Source: JALVIU01 sp964462295
GTDB taxonomy: Bacteria > Atribacterota > JALVIU01
Direction of reading: 5' to 3'
Assembly: GCA_964462295.1 (NCBI GenBank)
Contig: CAYWXH010000004.1
Coordinates: 1-64,000 of the forward strand
Length of the DNA: 64,000 nt
Shown here: piece after piece, positions 1 to 9,293 of the stretch
Numbering within the stretch: position 1 is the stretch's first letter
Layout: every line of letters begins with the position of its first letter
Translations under genes and position numbers: made by a program
Notes under the pieces: generated by a model
The model's input: the letters and a program-made list of their open reading frames with translations, nothing else
Told to the model about the DNA's origin: nothing
Database searches by the model: none

Positions 1-37
1 GTCATTGCGAGGCCCCGTCAGGGGCCGTGGCAATCTC
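1..37. repeat. REP-like palindromic element
   Basis: A GC-rich imperfect palindrome lies at the window edge in otherwise A+T-rich DNA. GGCCCC (11-16) pairs with GGGGCC (21-26) around the loop GTCA, and ATTGC (4-8) pairs with GCAAT (30-34) outside a small internal loop. Similar short palindromes bounded by ATTGCGAG and GCAATCTC are dispersed in many bacterial genomes. Only one copy is visible here, so its dispersed nature is inferred. It could also act as a transcript-end hairpin for the gene upstream of the window. Confidence 0.5.
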
Positions 38-104
38 CGATACCGATGCTTATTCGTTATAGACTCTCCCTTCACACCTTTTGTCCTATCTTTTTTATTT
101 TTAT

Positions 105-133
105 TTGAACCTATATCTTTTTTATGTTAAAAT
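105..133 (+). promoter_or_regulatory. Sigma-70-type promoter for the proBA operon
   Basis: TTGAAC (105-110) and TAAAAT (128-133) are separated by exactly 17 bp. The -35 box matches consensus at 4 of 6 positions and the -10 box at 5 of 6. Transcription would begin near 140, about 25 bases before the likely proB start. It may drive a very long run of genes, since no convincing promoter is seen again until 11482. Confidence 0.55.
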
Positions 134-161
134 AAGGCTACCATAAAAATAGATAGGTGGT

Positions 162-1283
162 ATGATGAGAGAAAAAATAAAAGATGCAAAGAGAATAGTA
201 GTTAAGGTAGGTTCAAGTATCCTTACCGATGAGGATGGTTCTATATCTAAAGAGAGGATTCTTTATATAGTTGAAGATATAGTTTCCCTCCTTAGGATGG
301 GAAAGGAGGTAGCCCTTGTTTCATCAGGTGCTGTTGCCGCGGGAAGGGGAAAGATTAAAAGGATTCCAGAAGAGGAATTTATCCCCTCTAAACAGGCACT
401 TGCCGCAATTGGACAGGGTCTTTTGATGTCTATATATAATGATATATTTTCCATATATAATATAGCTGTTGCCCAAATTCTACTTGCACCAGAAGATATC
501 TCTTCCAGGAAAAAGTATCTAAATGCAAAAAATACATTTAAATACCTTTTTTCTTGGGGTGTTGTACCTATCATAAATGAAAATGATACTGTTGCGGTAA
601 GTGAGATAAAGTTTGGCGATAATGATACCTTATCTGCACTTGTCTCATCTCTTGTAAATGCTGACCTTTTGGTGCTTCTTTCCGATGTAGGTGGACTTTA
701 TGATAAAAATCCGAATTATTATAAAGATGCCAAACTTATAAGTAAGGTAGATGAGATAACAGAGGAGATTGAGGCACTTGCAGGAGATAAGGGCACAGAA
801 AGGGCAGTGGGGGGAATGAAGACAAAAATAAAGGCAGCAAGGATTGCTACCATGTCTGGGGTAGATATGGTTATAGCAAGTGGATTTAAGAGGGGTAATC
901 TTGTAAAAATTTTAAAGGGAGAAGATGTAGGGACACTTTTTCTTGCAAAAAGAGAAGGTCTTCATTCCAGAAAAAAATGGATAGTATCTTCTATGGCCAA
1001 AGGAAAGATAATTATAGATGAGGGGGCAAAAAAGGCTATTTTGCAAAATGGAAAGAGTCTTTTACCAAGTGGTATAATTAAGGTTATAGGAAGGTTTGAG
1101 TCAGGGGATATAGTAGATATTCTTGATCAAGAGGGAAATATAATTGGAAAGGGTATTTCATACTACTCATCTTCTGAGATCAATAAGATAAGAGGAAAAC
1201 ATACATCTTTAATAAAAGATATCTTAGGATATAAGATCTATAATGAGATAGTTGACAGAGATAATATGGTAATTACTTTATAA
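162..1283 (+). CDS. proB: Glutamate 5-kinase
   Basis: ATP-dependent phosphorylation of glutamate to gamma-glutamyl phosphate, the first step of proline synthesis in the cytoplasm. The N-terminal amino-acid-kinase domain (about residues 8-260) opens with KVGSSILT and contains NENDTVAV and GGMKTKIKAA. A C-terminal PUA domain (about 280-370) completes the standard long form of about 370 residues. Two ATGs are adjacent (162 and 165); the second is better spaced from AGGTGG at 155-160. proA follows 11 bp downstream, so the pair forms the usual proBA operon. No proC is present in the window. The enzyme family is usually feedback-inhibited by proline. Confidence 0.95.
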   Translation: MMREKIKDAKRIVVKVGSSILTDEDGSISKERILYIVEDIVSLLRMGKEVALVSSGAVAAGRGKIKRIPEEEFIPSKQALAAIGQGLLMSIYNDIFSIYNIAVAQILLAPEDISSRKKYLNAKNTFKYLFSWGVVPIINENDTVAVSEIKFGDNDTLSALVSSLVNADLLVLLSDVGGLYDKNPNYYKDAKLISKVDEITEEIEALAGDKGTERAVGGMKTKIKAARIATMSGVDMVIASGFKRGNLVKILKGEDVGTLFLAKREGLHSRKKWIVSSMAKGKIIIDEGAKKAILQNGKSLLPSGIIKVIGRFESGDIVDILDQEGNIIGKGISYYSSSEINKIRGKHTSLIKDILGYKIYNEIVDRDNMVITL

Positions 1284-1294
1284 GGAGGGAGATT

Positions 1295-2542
1295 ATGAAT
1301 CAGATAAGAAAAAAGGCAGAACTTGCAAGGCGTGCATCAGAAGAGATTATGTCTATCTCTGAGGAGATAAAAAATAGATATCTAGTTAGACTTTCTGAAA
1401 AACTCCTAAATGCAAAGGATTATATACTTTCAGAAAATGAAAAAGATGTAAGATATGCAAGAGAGAAGGGTACAAAAGAGTCTCTTGTGGATAGATTGCT
1501 TCTTACGGAAAAAAGGATTGAGGATATGGCATCTGCTGTTCGTGAGATTGTAGCACTTCCTGACCCAATAGGAGAGGTTATAGAGGGATGGAGAAGGCCC
1601 AATGGCCTTTATATAGAGAAGGTCCGTGTACCTATAGGGGTTATTGCCATAATATATGAGGCAAGGCCCAATGTTACTATTGATTCTCTTGCCCTCTCAT
1701 TTAAGGCAGGAAATGTAGTTATCCTAAAGGGAGGTTCCCTTGCTATAAATTCTAATATTGCACTTGTTAAGGTAGCAAAAGATGCGGCACGGGAGGCAGG
1801 TATATCTGAAGATATTGTAAATCTTATAGAATCTACAAAAAGGGAAGATATTATCCCACTTCTTAAGATGAATGACCTTATCGATCTTGTAATTCCCCGT
1901 GGGGGGTATGGCCTTATCCGTACAGTAGTAGAGAATTCATCTATACCTGTAATTGAAACTGGTGTAGGGAACTGCCATATATTTGTAGATGATACGGCAG
2001 ATCTTGAAAAGGCAATAGATATAGTGATAAATGCAAAAACCCAAAGACCTGGTACCTGTAATGCAGCAGAAAAGCTCCTTGTACATAGGGATATAGCAGA
2101 CAAATTCCTCCCTTCTATGATAAAGACTCTTAGGGAGCATAATGTAGAGGTAAGGGGAGATGAGATGGTACAAAAGATAGTACCAGATGTTGTACCTGCC
2201 AAAGACGAAGATTGGGAGACAGAATATCTCGATCTTATTATTGGAATAAAGGTTGTAGATAATGTAGATGAGGCAATATCCCATATTACAAGATATGGGA
2301 CAAGACATTCAGAATCCATACTTACCAATTCTTATGAAAATGCCGAAAAATTCATACATAGTATAGATGCAGCAGCGGTCTATGTAAATGCATCTACAAG
2401 GTTTACAGATGGTGGGCAGTTTGGCCTTGGTGCAGAGATTGGTATAAGTACACAGAAGCTCCATGCAAGAGGTCCTATGGGGCTAAGAGAGCTTACTACT
2501 TATAAGTATGTAATAAGGGGGATGGGTCATATAAGAAAATGA
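1295..2542 (+). CDS. proA: Gamma-glutamyl phosphate reductase
   Basis: NADPH-dependent reduction of gamma-glutamyl phosphate to glutamate semialdehyde, the second step of proline synthesis. The 415-residue protein has the aldehyde-dehydrogenase-like fold throughout. The catalytic Cys255 lies in RPGTCNAAEK, and the ProA signatures YEARPNVTID and ETGVGNCH are present. The start has a strong AGGAGGG ribosome binding site (1283-1289). The stop overlaps the next gene by 4 bp (ATGA at 2539), so translation is probably coupled to the large TPR gene even though the functions look unrelated. Confidence 0.95.
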   Translation: MNQIRKKAELARRASEEIMSISEEIKNRYLVRLSEKLLNAKDYILSENEKDVRYAREKGTKESLVDRLLLTEKRIEDMASAVREIVALPDPIGEVIEGWRRPNGLYIEKVRVPIGVIAIIYEARPNVTIDSLALSFKAGNVVILKGGSLAINSNIALVKVAKDAAREAGISEDIVNLIESTKREDIIPLLKMNDLIDLVIPRGGYGLIRTVVENSSIPVIETGVGNCHIFVDDTADLEKAIDIVINAKTQRPGTCNAAEKLLVHRDIADKFLPSMIKTLREHNVEVRGDEMVQKIVPDVVPAKDEDWETEYLDLIIGIKVVDNVDEAISHITRYGTRHSESILTNSYENAEKFIHSIDAAAVYVNASTRFTDGGQFGLGAEIGISTQKLHARGPMGLRELTTYKYVIRGMGHIRK

Positions 2543-5500
2543 ACCTAAAGAGAGTTATTTTTTTGATCTTACTTTTCATCCTGGTATTTTCATCTTTTTC
2601 TTTTGGAGAGGGGCAAAAGGCCCATATTGGTATACTCTATTTTGTTCCAAAGGGAGAAGATGTCCCATGGATAAGAAAGGGTATAACTATACTCCTAATA
2701 GATCGATTTACACAACTTAATAGCTTTAAAATTTTACCACGGGATAAGTTAAATGATATAGATTATAATCTTTTTAGTGCAAAAAATGTAAAAAATATAG
2801 CTAACAAATTTTCCCTTGACTTTATTGTTGGAGGTACCTATACCCTCTCTAAAACAGGTAGTTTAGATGTAAATGCATGGGTCTATAAAAGAGAGGGAGA
2901 TAGATTTTTGGTAAGTTTTTCTGCAACAGGAGAGTTTTTAGATATCATCAAAAAGGTGGCCATCTCCTCATATGATGCAATAGTAGGTACTACAACAGAT
3001 ATGGTATCCAAAGTTTTGACGACACTTCCTACAAAAAGTAACAAGGCATGTGAATATCTCTTTAAGGCAGTGGATTATATGGACCAGGCAATAGCTACCT
3101 ATGGGGGTGCAGATTTTCCTTCAAAGCCCCTTTGGAAAAGGGCAATAGAGATGGGAGAGAAGAGTACCCAGATTGATCCTAAATTTTCCCTTGCATATTA
3201 TTATCTTGGCCTTATCTATAGTAAGACCAAATGGGTAAAGAGAGAAGCAGAGGCATGGGAGAATTATCTTAAATATGCAACCCAAAGGGAGGTACCCGGT
3301 GAGATAGGTGCACTTGCATATTATAGATTAGGATACTCTTTTTATGAAAAAAGGGTATATGACCTTGCCGAAAAATACCTAAAAAAGGCTATTGAAATAG
3401 ATCCAACCCTTGCAAAACCGTATGTATATCTGGGTAATATCTACTATGAACAGGATGATTTGGATAAGGCTATCTACTATTATGAAAAGGCCTATGAGAG
3501 AGATCCATCTGATAAGGATATAGAGTGGCTTTTAAATAGGGCCAAAAGGGTGAAAGAGGTAGGAAAAGAGGCATATGAATATTTTGAAAAAGGTAGGGCG
3601 GCCTTTTTACAAAAAGATTATATGGAGGCAACATACTATCTTGAACATGCCATAGGGATAAATCCTTCCTATCTTGAGGCATTTGTCCTTTTGGGAAAAT
3701 CATATATAGAGCTTAACAATTTAGATAGGGCATATGAGATATTCAAACAAGCCGAGGGGCTTGATCCTACAAATTATGAGATAAAACTCCTTGTAGATAG
3801 GGTCAAAAATGAGATAAAATATGGAAAAGAGGCCTATGAAGCATTTGATAAAGGATATGAACTTTATAAAAAGGGAGACCTTGATCAGGCACTTTTGTAT
3901 TTTAAAGAAGCCCTTAAGAAAAACCCTTCATATGATATTGCACATGATTATCTTTCAAGAATATATTATAGGATGGGGAGACTGGATGAATACAGAAAAG
4001 AGCGAGAAAATGTTGCAGCCCTTACCCAGGATCCAAAGGAGAAGGCAGAGATATACTATCTCACAGGATATGAATTCTTTTCTCTTAAAAGGTATAAAAT
4101 AGCAAGAGAGGAGTTTGAAAAGGCCCTTAAGTTTTATCCAACACATGCAAAGGCCCTCTTTTTTATGGGAGAGGTTTTTTACAATCTAAAGGATTATAAA
4201 AAGGCTATAGACTACTATACTATGGTCATTAACAACCCTAAAGGATTAGGTTTTTATGATAAGGCCCTATATGGGAGGGCATGGTCATATTTTTATCTTA
4301 AAGAATACGAAAAGGAGATAAAGGATTTTCTTCGTATTGTAAATGAATTTAAAGATTCTCCTTTAAGGGTAGTATCTCAGTATAAATTGGGTGAGGCATA
4401 CTACCTTAGGGGTGATTACCTTGATGCTATAAAGTGGTTAAAAGATTTTATAAAGGTGGAAAATAGCCCATATAGAAAAGATGCACTATATATAGTTATT
4501 GCATCATACATAAAAGCCAAAGATTTAAAGAATGCGAAACAGTATCTTGATATGGCACTTAAGCTTTACCCTGATGATAGGGATTTTTATAAATTAAGAG
4601 ACCTTTTGGGAGACTATGCCTTTAATAATAAAGAGTATGAAATTCTCCTTGAGACACTAAAAGGCAGAAAAGATGAGACCTCATCTTATGAGAAGATTGT
4701 GGCCCTTTGGAATTTAGAAAGAAAAGATGAGGCAGAATTTCAATTTTCTATATTTAAGAAGAAGTATCCTGAAAGTAAGTATCTAAAAGATATTTGTACC
4801 CTATTTTTATCTAAATATATTAATAGTGACAAGAAAAAGGCAATAGATCTCCTTACATATGTTATAGATAAAAATATCAGGGTCTTTCCTTCTACCTACA
4901 AGACTTATTTTATAAGAGGGAAGATTTACTATGACCTTAAGGATTATAATAATGCGATAGAGGACTTTAAGAAGGCTACAGAAGGCGAATTTGAAGGGGT
5001 AAGTGAGGCATACTATTTGTTGGGACTTAGCTATGATAAAATAGGTGAAAAAGATAAGGCACTTTCTATATTCAAGATAGTTGGAGAAAAATTTAAAGAT
5101 AGCTATTCTTGTTTGGGCAATTACTATGTGGGTAGTTTTTATTATGAAAAAGAGAAATGGGATATGGCACTTAAATATTACAAAAACATTACACTTACCT
5201 GTAAAGATATAGATTACCTTGATAAGGTACATTTTTACTTAGGTATGATACATTACAATAAAGGGAATTTTGGGAGTGCCATCTGGAATTTTAAGAAATC
5301 CCTCGCCCTTTTAAAACATAATGAATTAAAAATAGAAAATTACTACTTTATAGGAGAATCTTACATAAAATGGAAAAAGACACATAAGGGAGAGACCTGG
5401 TTGAGAAAGGTAGTAGATGAAGGAAAGGGAACAAAATATTATAACCTAGCCAAAGGGGAACTTGAGAGGTTAAAAGAGGCACCATATGAGAAGGCATCAA

Positions 5501-5928
5501 AGCTAATAGCAACTGGAGATTATAAAGGTGCTATATCTGTACTTTCTAGCATAGGGGAAAAGAGTGATAAAAAGACATATCTTTTGGCAAAGGCTTATGT
5601 GGGACTTAAAAATTGGAGTAAGGCAGAAGAGCTTTTCTTAGGGCTTTTGGATAAAAAAACATCCATGTATGAGGATGTAGTTTATGGTCTTTCTTATGTA
5701 TATTTTAAGGAAAAGAAATATTTCCTTCTCATAGGACTTTCAGATGATTATCTTAAAAATGGTAAATATGGTAATCTGGGAGATGATATTTTGTATCTTT
5801 CTGCACTTTCCTATGAAATGCTTGGAAGGAAAAAGGATGCAAAAAATATGTACAAAAAGATATTGAAGCTTTTTCCAGATACACCACTTAGAGGTAAAAT
5901 AGAAAAAAGATTGGAGGTAATCAAGTAG
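2539..5928 (+). CDS. Giant exported TPR protein with TolB-N/CsgG-like N-terminus
   Basis: A 1129-residue protein with a Sec signal peptide (about residues 1-24, hydrophobic core ending SFSFGEG). Residues 27-165 resemble the small alpha/beta domain seen at the N-termini of TolB- or CsgG/FlgO-like periplasmic proteins. From about residue 170 to the end it is almost wholly tetratricopeptide repeats, roughly two dozen, many with the consensus feature of a small residue then A-Y-Y-x-L-G and YEKA or LKKAIEIDP. It overlaps proA by 4 bp and abuts the ExbB-like gene with no spacing. This suggests a periplasmic scaffold working with the motor encoded next. The partner proteins are unknown. Confidence 0.8.
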   Translation: MNLKRVIFLILLFILVFSSFSFGEGQKAHIGILYFVPKGEDVPWIRKGITILLIDRFTQLNSFKILPRDKLNDIDYNLFSAKNVKNIANKFSLDFIVGGTYTLSKTGSLDVNAWVYKREGDRFLVSFSATGEFLDIIKKVAISSYDAIVGTTTDMVSKVLTTLPTKSNKACEYLFKAVDYMDQAIATYGGADFPSKPLWKRAIEMGEKSTQIDPKFSLAYYYLGLIYSKTKWVKREAEAWENYLKYATQREVPGEIGALAYYRLGYSFYEKRVYDLAEKYLKKAIEIDPTLAKPYVYLGNIYYEQDDLDKAIYYYEKAYERDPSDKDIEWLLNRAKRVKEVGKEAYEYFEKGRAAFLQKDYMEATYYLEHAIGINPSYLEAFVLLGKSYIELNNLDRAYEIFKQAEGLDPTNYEIKLLVDRVKNEIKYGKEAYEAFDKGYELYKKGDLDQALLYFKEALKKNPSYDIAHDYLSRIYYRMGRLDEYRKERENVAALTQDPKEKAEIYYLTGYEFFSLKRYKIAREEFEKALKFYPTHAKALFFMGEVFYNLKDYKKAIDYYTMVINNPKGLGFYDKALYGRAWSYFYLKEYEKEIKDFLRIVNEFKDSPLRVVSQYKLGEAYYLRGDYLDAIKWLKDFIKVENSPYRKDALYIVIASYIKAKDLKNAKQYLDMALKLYPDDRDFYKLRDLLGDYAFNNKEYEILLETLKGRKDETSSYEKIVALWNLERKDEAEFQFSIFKKKYPESKYLKDICTLFLSKYINSDKKKAIDLLTYVIDKNIRVFPSTYKTYFIRGKIYYDLKDYNNAIEDFKKATEGEFEGVSEAYYLLGLSYDKIGEKDKALSIFKIVGEKFKDSYSCLGNYYVGSFYYEKEKWDMALKYYKNITLTCKDIDYLDKVHFYLGMIHYNKGNFGSAIWNFKKSLALLKHNELKIENYYFIGESYIKWKKTHKGETWLRKVVDEGKGTKYYNLAKGELERLKEAPYEKASKLIATGDYKGAISVLSSIGEKSDKKTYLLAKAYVGLKNWSKAEELFLGLLDKKTSMYEDVVYGLSYVYFKEKKYFLLIGLSDDYLKNGKYGNLGDDILYLSALSYEMLGRKKDAKNMYKKILKLFPDTPLRGKIEKRLEVIK

Positions 5929-6561
5929 ATGTTTGCGTTTTTGAATAAAGGCGGATGGTTAATGTATGTAATTCTTTTTTTATCTATACTATCTTTTACC
6001 GTATTTGTAGAGAGGATAAGGTATCTAAAAGAGGTAAAAAAGAGAAGTAGAAGGCTTGCCGAGCGGGTAAGACAGGTACTCAAAAGGGGAGATATAAGAA
6101 GTGCCATATCGATATGTGAAAAATCCAAAGAACCTATCGCAAAGGTGCTCCTTTCAGGGCTTAAAAATTATGAAGAAGATAGAGAATATATAATAGAGGT
6201 CATAAAATCTACTGCAAATAGGGAGATCCCAAGGCTTGGTAGAAACCTTGGCATTATGTCTACATCTGCAACTGTTGCCCCTCTTATAGGACTTTTAGGT
6301 ACCGTGTTTGGTATGATTCAGTCCTTCCACTCTATAGAACTTGAAGGGACGGGAAAGCCCCAAGTTTTAGCAGGGGGTATATCTGTTGCACTTCTTACTA
6401 CAGCCTTTGGTTTGACTGTTGCCATACCCACAATTATTGCATACAACTACCTTACTCACCTTGTAGATAATGAGATCTTGTATATGGAAGAGGAGGCCTT
6501 TTTCGTGGTTGATTTTATTATCAAAAATAGAGAATTACTTTTAAAAAAAGCTGAGGTATAG
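5929..6561 (+). CDS. MotA/TolQ/ExbB-family proton channel protein
   Basis: A 210-residue inner-membrane protein with the TolQ/ExbB layout: a first membrane helix (about 10-28), a cytoplasmic segment of about 80 residues, then two helices (about 115-135 and 150-172). The signature ATVAPLIGLLGTVFGMI and the following GGISVALLTTAFGL are clear. The family forms a pentameric channel that uses the proton gradient to move a TonB or TolA partner. The gene starts on the base after the TPR gene's stop and is followed 2 bp later by its ExbD/TolR partner. Whether it serves a Tol- or Ton-type role cannot be told from this gene alone. Confidence 0.9.
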   Translation: MFAFLNKGGWLMYVILFLSILSFTVFVERIRYLKEVKKRSRRLAERVRQVLKRGDIRSAISICEKSKEPIAKVLLSGLKNYEEDREYIIEVIKSTANREIPRLGRNLGIMSTSATVAPLIGLLGTVFGMIQSFHSIELEGTGKPQVLAGGISVALLTTAFGLTVAIPTIIAYNYLTHLVDNEILYMEEEAFFVVDFIIKNRELLLKKAEV

Positions 6562-6563
6562 AC

Positions 6564-6971
6564 ATGCAGTTTAGAGAGAGAAAGTGGCAGAAGCCCTCTT
6601 TTGACCTTACACCTCTTGTAGATATCGTATTTTTACTTTTAATATTTTTTATGCTTACATCATCCTTTGTGGAGGTAAAACCCGGGGTAAAGGTTAATCT
6701 GCCTCAGGCATCTGCACCAAATATCGGTGCAAAAAAAGACCTTACCGTATCAATTGATATAAATAATACGATCTATCTTAACAATAGGGTAATATCCCCA
6801 AAAGATCTTTACTATCAGATTGCCAAAGCAGCAAAGGCAAACCCAAATATAATGGTTATAGTAGAGGCAGACAAAAATGTTACCCATGGTAAAGTGGTTA
6901 GGGTGATGGACCTTATTAGGAAGGCAGGTGCAAAGAGAATTGCCATTGCGACAAGACCGCCAAAGACGTAA
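6564..6971 (+). CDS. ExbD/TolR-family proton channel component
   Basis: A 135-residue single-span protein. The membrane helix (about 18-37) follows FDLTPLVDIVF, where Asp20 matches the proton-carrying Asp of ExbD and TolR. The C-terminal periplasmic domain contains IMVIVEADKNVTHGKVV, typical of the family. It belongs with the ExbB-like gene 2 bp upstream. Its 3' end overlaps the next gene by 44 bp, which implies tight translational coupling with the TonB-like/DUF3048 protein. Confidence 0.92.
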   Translation: MQFRERKWQKPSFDLTPLVDIVFLLLIFFMLTSSFVEVKPGVKVNLPQASAPNIGAKKDLTVSIDINNTIYLNNRVISPKDLYYQIAKAAKANPNIMVIVEADKNVTHGKVVRVMDLIRKAGAKRIAIATRPPKT

Positions 6972-8418
6972 GAAAATATCTGTACAGAAAAAGAGAAAAG
7001 GGAAAGTAGATAAAGAGAGGTGGAGTAAGCCCTTTATCACCTCTTTGATACTCCATGTGATAGTGCTTTATCTTTTGTCAGGACTTTTGAGTACAACTAT
7101 TGCCCAACAGCCTGTTAAAGAGCCAAAACTTATCATGGTAGATATCCTTGAACTCCCTGAGAAAAATATGCCAAAAAGTAAGGCAAATACAAAAAAGGTA
7201 GAGAATATCTCTCCAAAAATCAAGGAAAGGGTAAAACCAAATCTGAAAAAAGAGGAAAAAAAACCAAAACCGATAAAGCCAAAGATAGAACCCCAAAAAA
7301 AGAAGATAAATCTACCCCAGGCATCAAAGGGGGATCTAAAGAGTCGTGCCCCCGATAAGATTATAAAGGCACCGGATGTTGCCATATCTAGTGACTTTCT
7401 CAAAAAGGGAACAGATAATACAAAAAGACCACAAACAGGGGAAAAATTGCCACTACCTGATACCTCTGTGATTAAAGAGGGGGGAGATAAGGGAAATATT
7501 GAGATAGATTCTACATATTCTAAGATAAAATCTCATGGAGAGGTGAATGTTCCTATTCAAGGGGAGAGGTATTCTCCCTATGGAGATAGGCCTGTAGCAG
7601 TTGTTATAGAAAACTCTCCAGGGGCTATCCCTCAGTCTGGTCTTTCCCGTGCAGACCTTGTTTATGAGGTACCTGTAGAGGGGGGGATGACCCGTTTTCT
7701 TGCAGTCTTTTCCGGAAAAGATGTAGGGAAGGTAGGTCCAATAAGGAGTGCAAGGGTATATCTTGCCGAAAAGGCAAAGGAACTTGGTGCTGTATATGTA
7801 CATGCAGGGGGTTCACCCCAAGGGGTTGAATATGTAAAGGAAAAGAGGATAGACAATATTGATGAATTTAAAAACTTTGAACCCTTCTTTAGGATAAAAG
7901 AGAAAAAGCCCCCACACAATCTTTATGCATCTACTGTGCTTTTACGAAAAGAGATGGCAAAATTGGGATATGATATAAATAAGATGAAGGATGAGTATCT
8001 CTTTCGGGGGCCAGGGGAAGAGGTGCAAGGTCGAAAAATCGATACACTTACTATAAAATATTCAAAAAACTATGTGGTAACTTATAGATATGATAAGACC
8101 AAGGGTGGTTATATCCGTTATATAAATGGAAAAATACATATAGATAAATTAAAAAGAAACCCAATTGTTGTTACAAACCTTATCATTCAAAGGGTATCTG
8201 CAAAGGTAAGGGATGAAAAGGGGAGACTCTATATAAAATTTGTGGGCAAGGGAAATGCAGAGATATTTATGGATGGGAAGCTTGTTGAGGCTACATGGGT
8301 AAAAAAGAGTGAGGATGATAGGACAAAATTTTTAGATATTCAAGGTGATGAGATAAGGTTTGTTCCAGGTAATATATGGATAGAGGTGGTCCCCAATTGG
8401 GTGAAGGTGATCTATTAG
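6928..8418 (+). CDS. TonB-like N-terminus joined to a DUF3048 (YerB-type) domain
   Basis: A 496-residue protein. After a basic cytoplasmic segment there is one membrane helix (about 36-58), then KLIMVDILELPE as in many TonB proteins, then a Lys/Pro-rich linker (about 80-210). Instead of a TonB C-terminal domain, residues 213-495 match DUF3048: RPVAVVIENSPGA, SRADLVYEVPVEGG and GPIRSARVYL. DUF3048 is otherwise known from YerB-type lipoproteins of Gram-positives, function unknown. The N-terminal half and the gene order after ExbB/ExbD suggest it is energised by that motor. The start is uncertain: GTG 6928 has AGGAAGG just upstream, and TTG codons at 6940 and 6946 are also possible. Confidence 0.8.
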   Translation: MQRELPLRQDRQRRKKISVQKKRKGKVDKERWSKPFITSLILHVIVLYLLSGLLSTTIAQQPVKEPKLIMVDILELPEKNMPKSKANTKKVENISPKIKERVKPNLKKEEKKPKPIKPKIEPQKKKINLPQASKGDLKSRAPDKIIKAPDVAISSDFLKKGTDNTKRPQTGEKLPLPDTSVIKEGGDKGNIEIDSTYSKIKSHGEVNVPIQGERYSPYGDRPVAVVIENSPGAIPQSGLSRADLVYEVPVEGGMTRFLAVFSGKDVGKVGPIRSARVYLAEKAKELGAVYVHAGGSPQGVEYVKEKRIDNIDEFKNFEPFFRIKEKKPPHNLYASTVLLRKEMAKLGYDINKMKDEYLFRGPGEEVQGRKIDTLTIKYSKNYVVTYRYDKTKGGYIRYINGKIHIDKLKRNPIVVTNLIIQRVSAKVRDEKGRLYIKFVGKGNAEIFMDGKLVEATWVKKSEDDRTKFLDIQGDEIRFVPGNIWIEVVPNWVKVIY

Positions 8419-9284
8419 AGGGTTTTTTGAACTTTATTTACTATCAAAAGGGGTATTCTGAAAATACTTTGGATGCCTACAGACAAGACCTTGAAAGATT
8501 TCTAGAATACTTAAATACAAAGGGTATGGGTATAGAAGATGTTACAAGAGAGGATGTGATGGATTATCTTATATATCTTCGTATTCTTAGATTATCACCT
8601 ACCACTGTCTCTCGTCATCTTGCATCATTAAAGATGTTCTTTCGTTATCTTACATATAAGGATATACTAAAAAAAGATGTAATCTCCCTTATAAGATTTC
8701 CTAAGCTCCCCCAGAGATTACCAAGGGTACTTTCTATGGCAGAGGTCTCAAGGCTTTTGGACTTTTCTCCAAAAAACTATATTGAGATAAGGGATAAGGC
8801 GATACTTGAGCTTTTTTATGGGAGTGGTCTTAGGGTTTCTGAGCTTATAAACTTGAGGTTTTCAGATATAAATCTTTATGAGATGTTTGTGCACGCATTT
8901 GGAAAAGGGAAAAAGGAGAGACTTATCCCATTTGGAAAGATGGCAAAAGATGCAATTGAGAGATATTTAAGAGAATCAAGACCTAAATTTCCCAAGGCAT
9001 CTTCTACAAATTATCTTTTTTTGAGTAAAAAGGGTGGATCTCTTACAAGACAAGCAGTATTTTATATTGTAAAAAAATATGCAAAACTTCAAGGGATAGG
9101 GGAGTGGGTGACCCCACATACCCTAAGGCACTCATTTGCCACACACCTTCTTGAAGGTGGGGCAGATCTTAAGATTTTACAGGAGATGTTGGGACATTCT
9201 GATATCTCTACTACACAGATCTACACACATATAGATAGAAGACATATAAAATCTGTATATAAAAAGGCATTTCCAAGGGCATAG
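8397..9284 (+). CDS. xerD: XerC/XerD-type tyrosine recombinase
   Basis: Site-specific recombinase, probably resolving chromosome dimers at dif. With a start at TTG 8397 it has 295 residues, the usual Xer size. This start has AGAGGTGG (8382-8389) seven bases upstream; ATG 8376 is the alternative and adds seven residues. The SAM-like N-terminal domain runs to about residue 100. The catalytic set is complete (numbered from 8376): Arg153 in SGLRVSEL, His248 and Arg251 in HTLRHSFATHL, His274 in LGHSDIS, and Tyr283 in QIYTH. It overlaps the previous gene slightly and has no integron or phage context, which favours a housekeeping Xer. Confidence 0.88.
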   Translation: MGEGDLLEGFLNFIYYQKGYSENTLDAYRQDLERFLEYLNTKGMGIEDVTREDVMDYLIYLRILRLSPTTVSRHLASLKMFFRYLTYKDILKKDVISLIRFPKLPQRLPRVLSMAEVSRLLDFSPKNYIEIRDKAILELFYGSGLRVSELINLRFSDINLYEMFVHAFGKGKKERLIPFGKMAKDAIERYLRESRPKFPKASSTNYLFLSKKGGSLTRQAVFYIVKKYAKLQGIGEWVTPHTLRHSFATHLLEGGADLKILQEMLGHSDISTTQIYTHIDRRHIKSVYKKAFPRA

Positions 9285-9293
9285 GAGGTAAAT

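Noticed and set aside
1609..2328. A 239-codon open frame on the minus strand inside proA
   Set aside because: It lies wholly within a clear, conserved gene, has no recognisable domain and no ribosome binding site, and is explained by biased codon use on the other strand.
8397..9284. Tyrosine recombinase as a sign of an integrated element or integron
   Set aside because: Length and motifs fit housekeeping Xer proteins. No att repeats, phage genes or cassette genes surround it.
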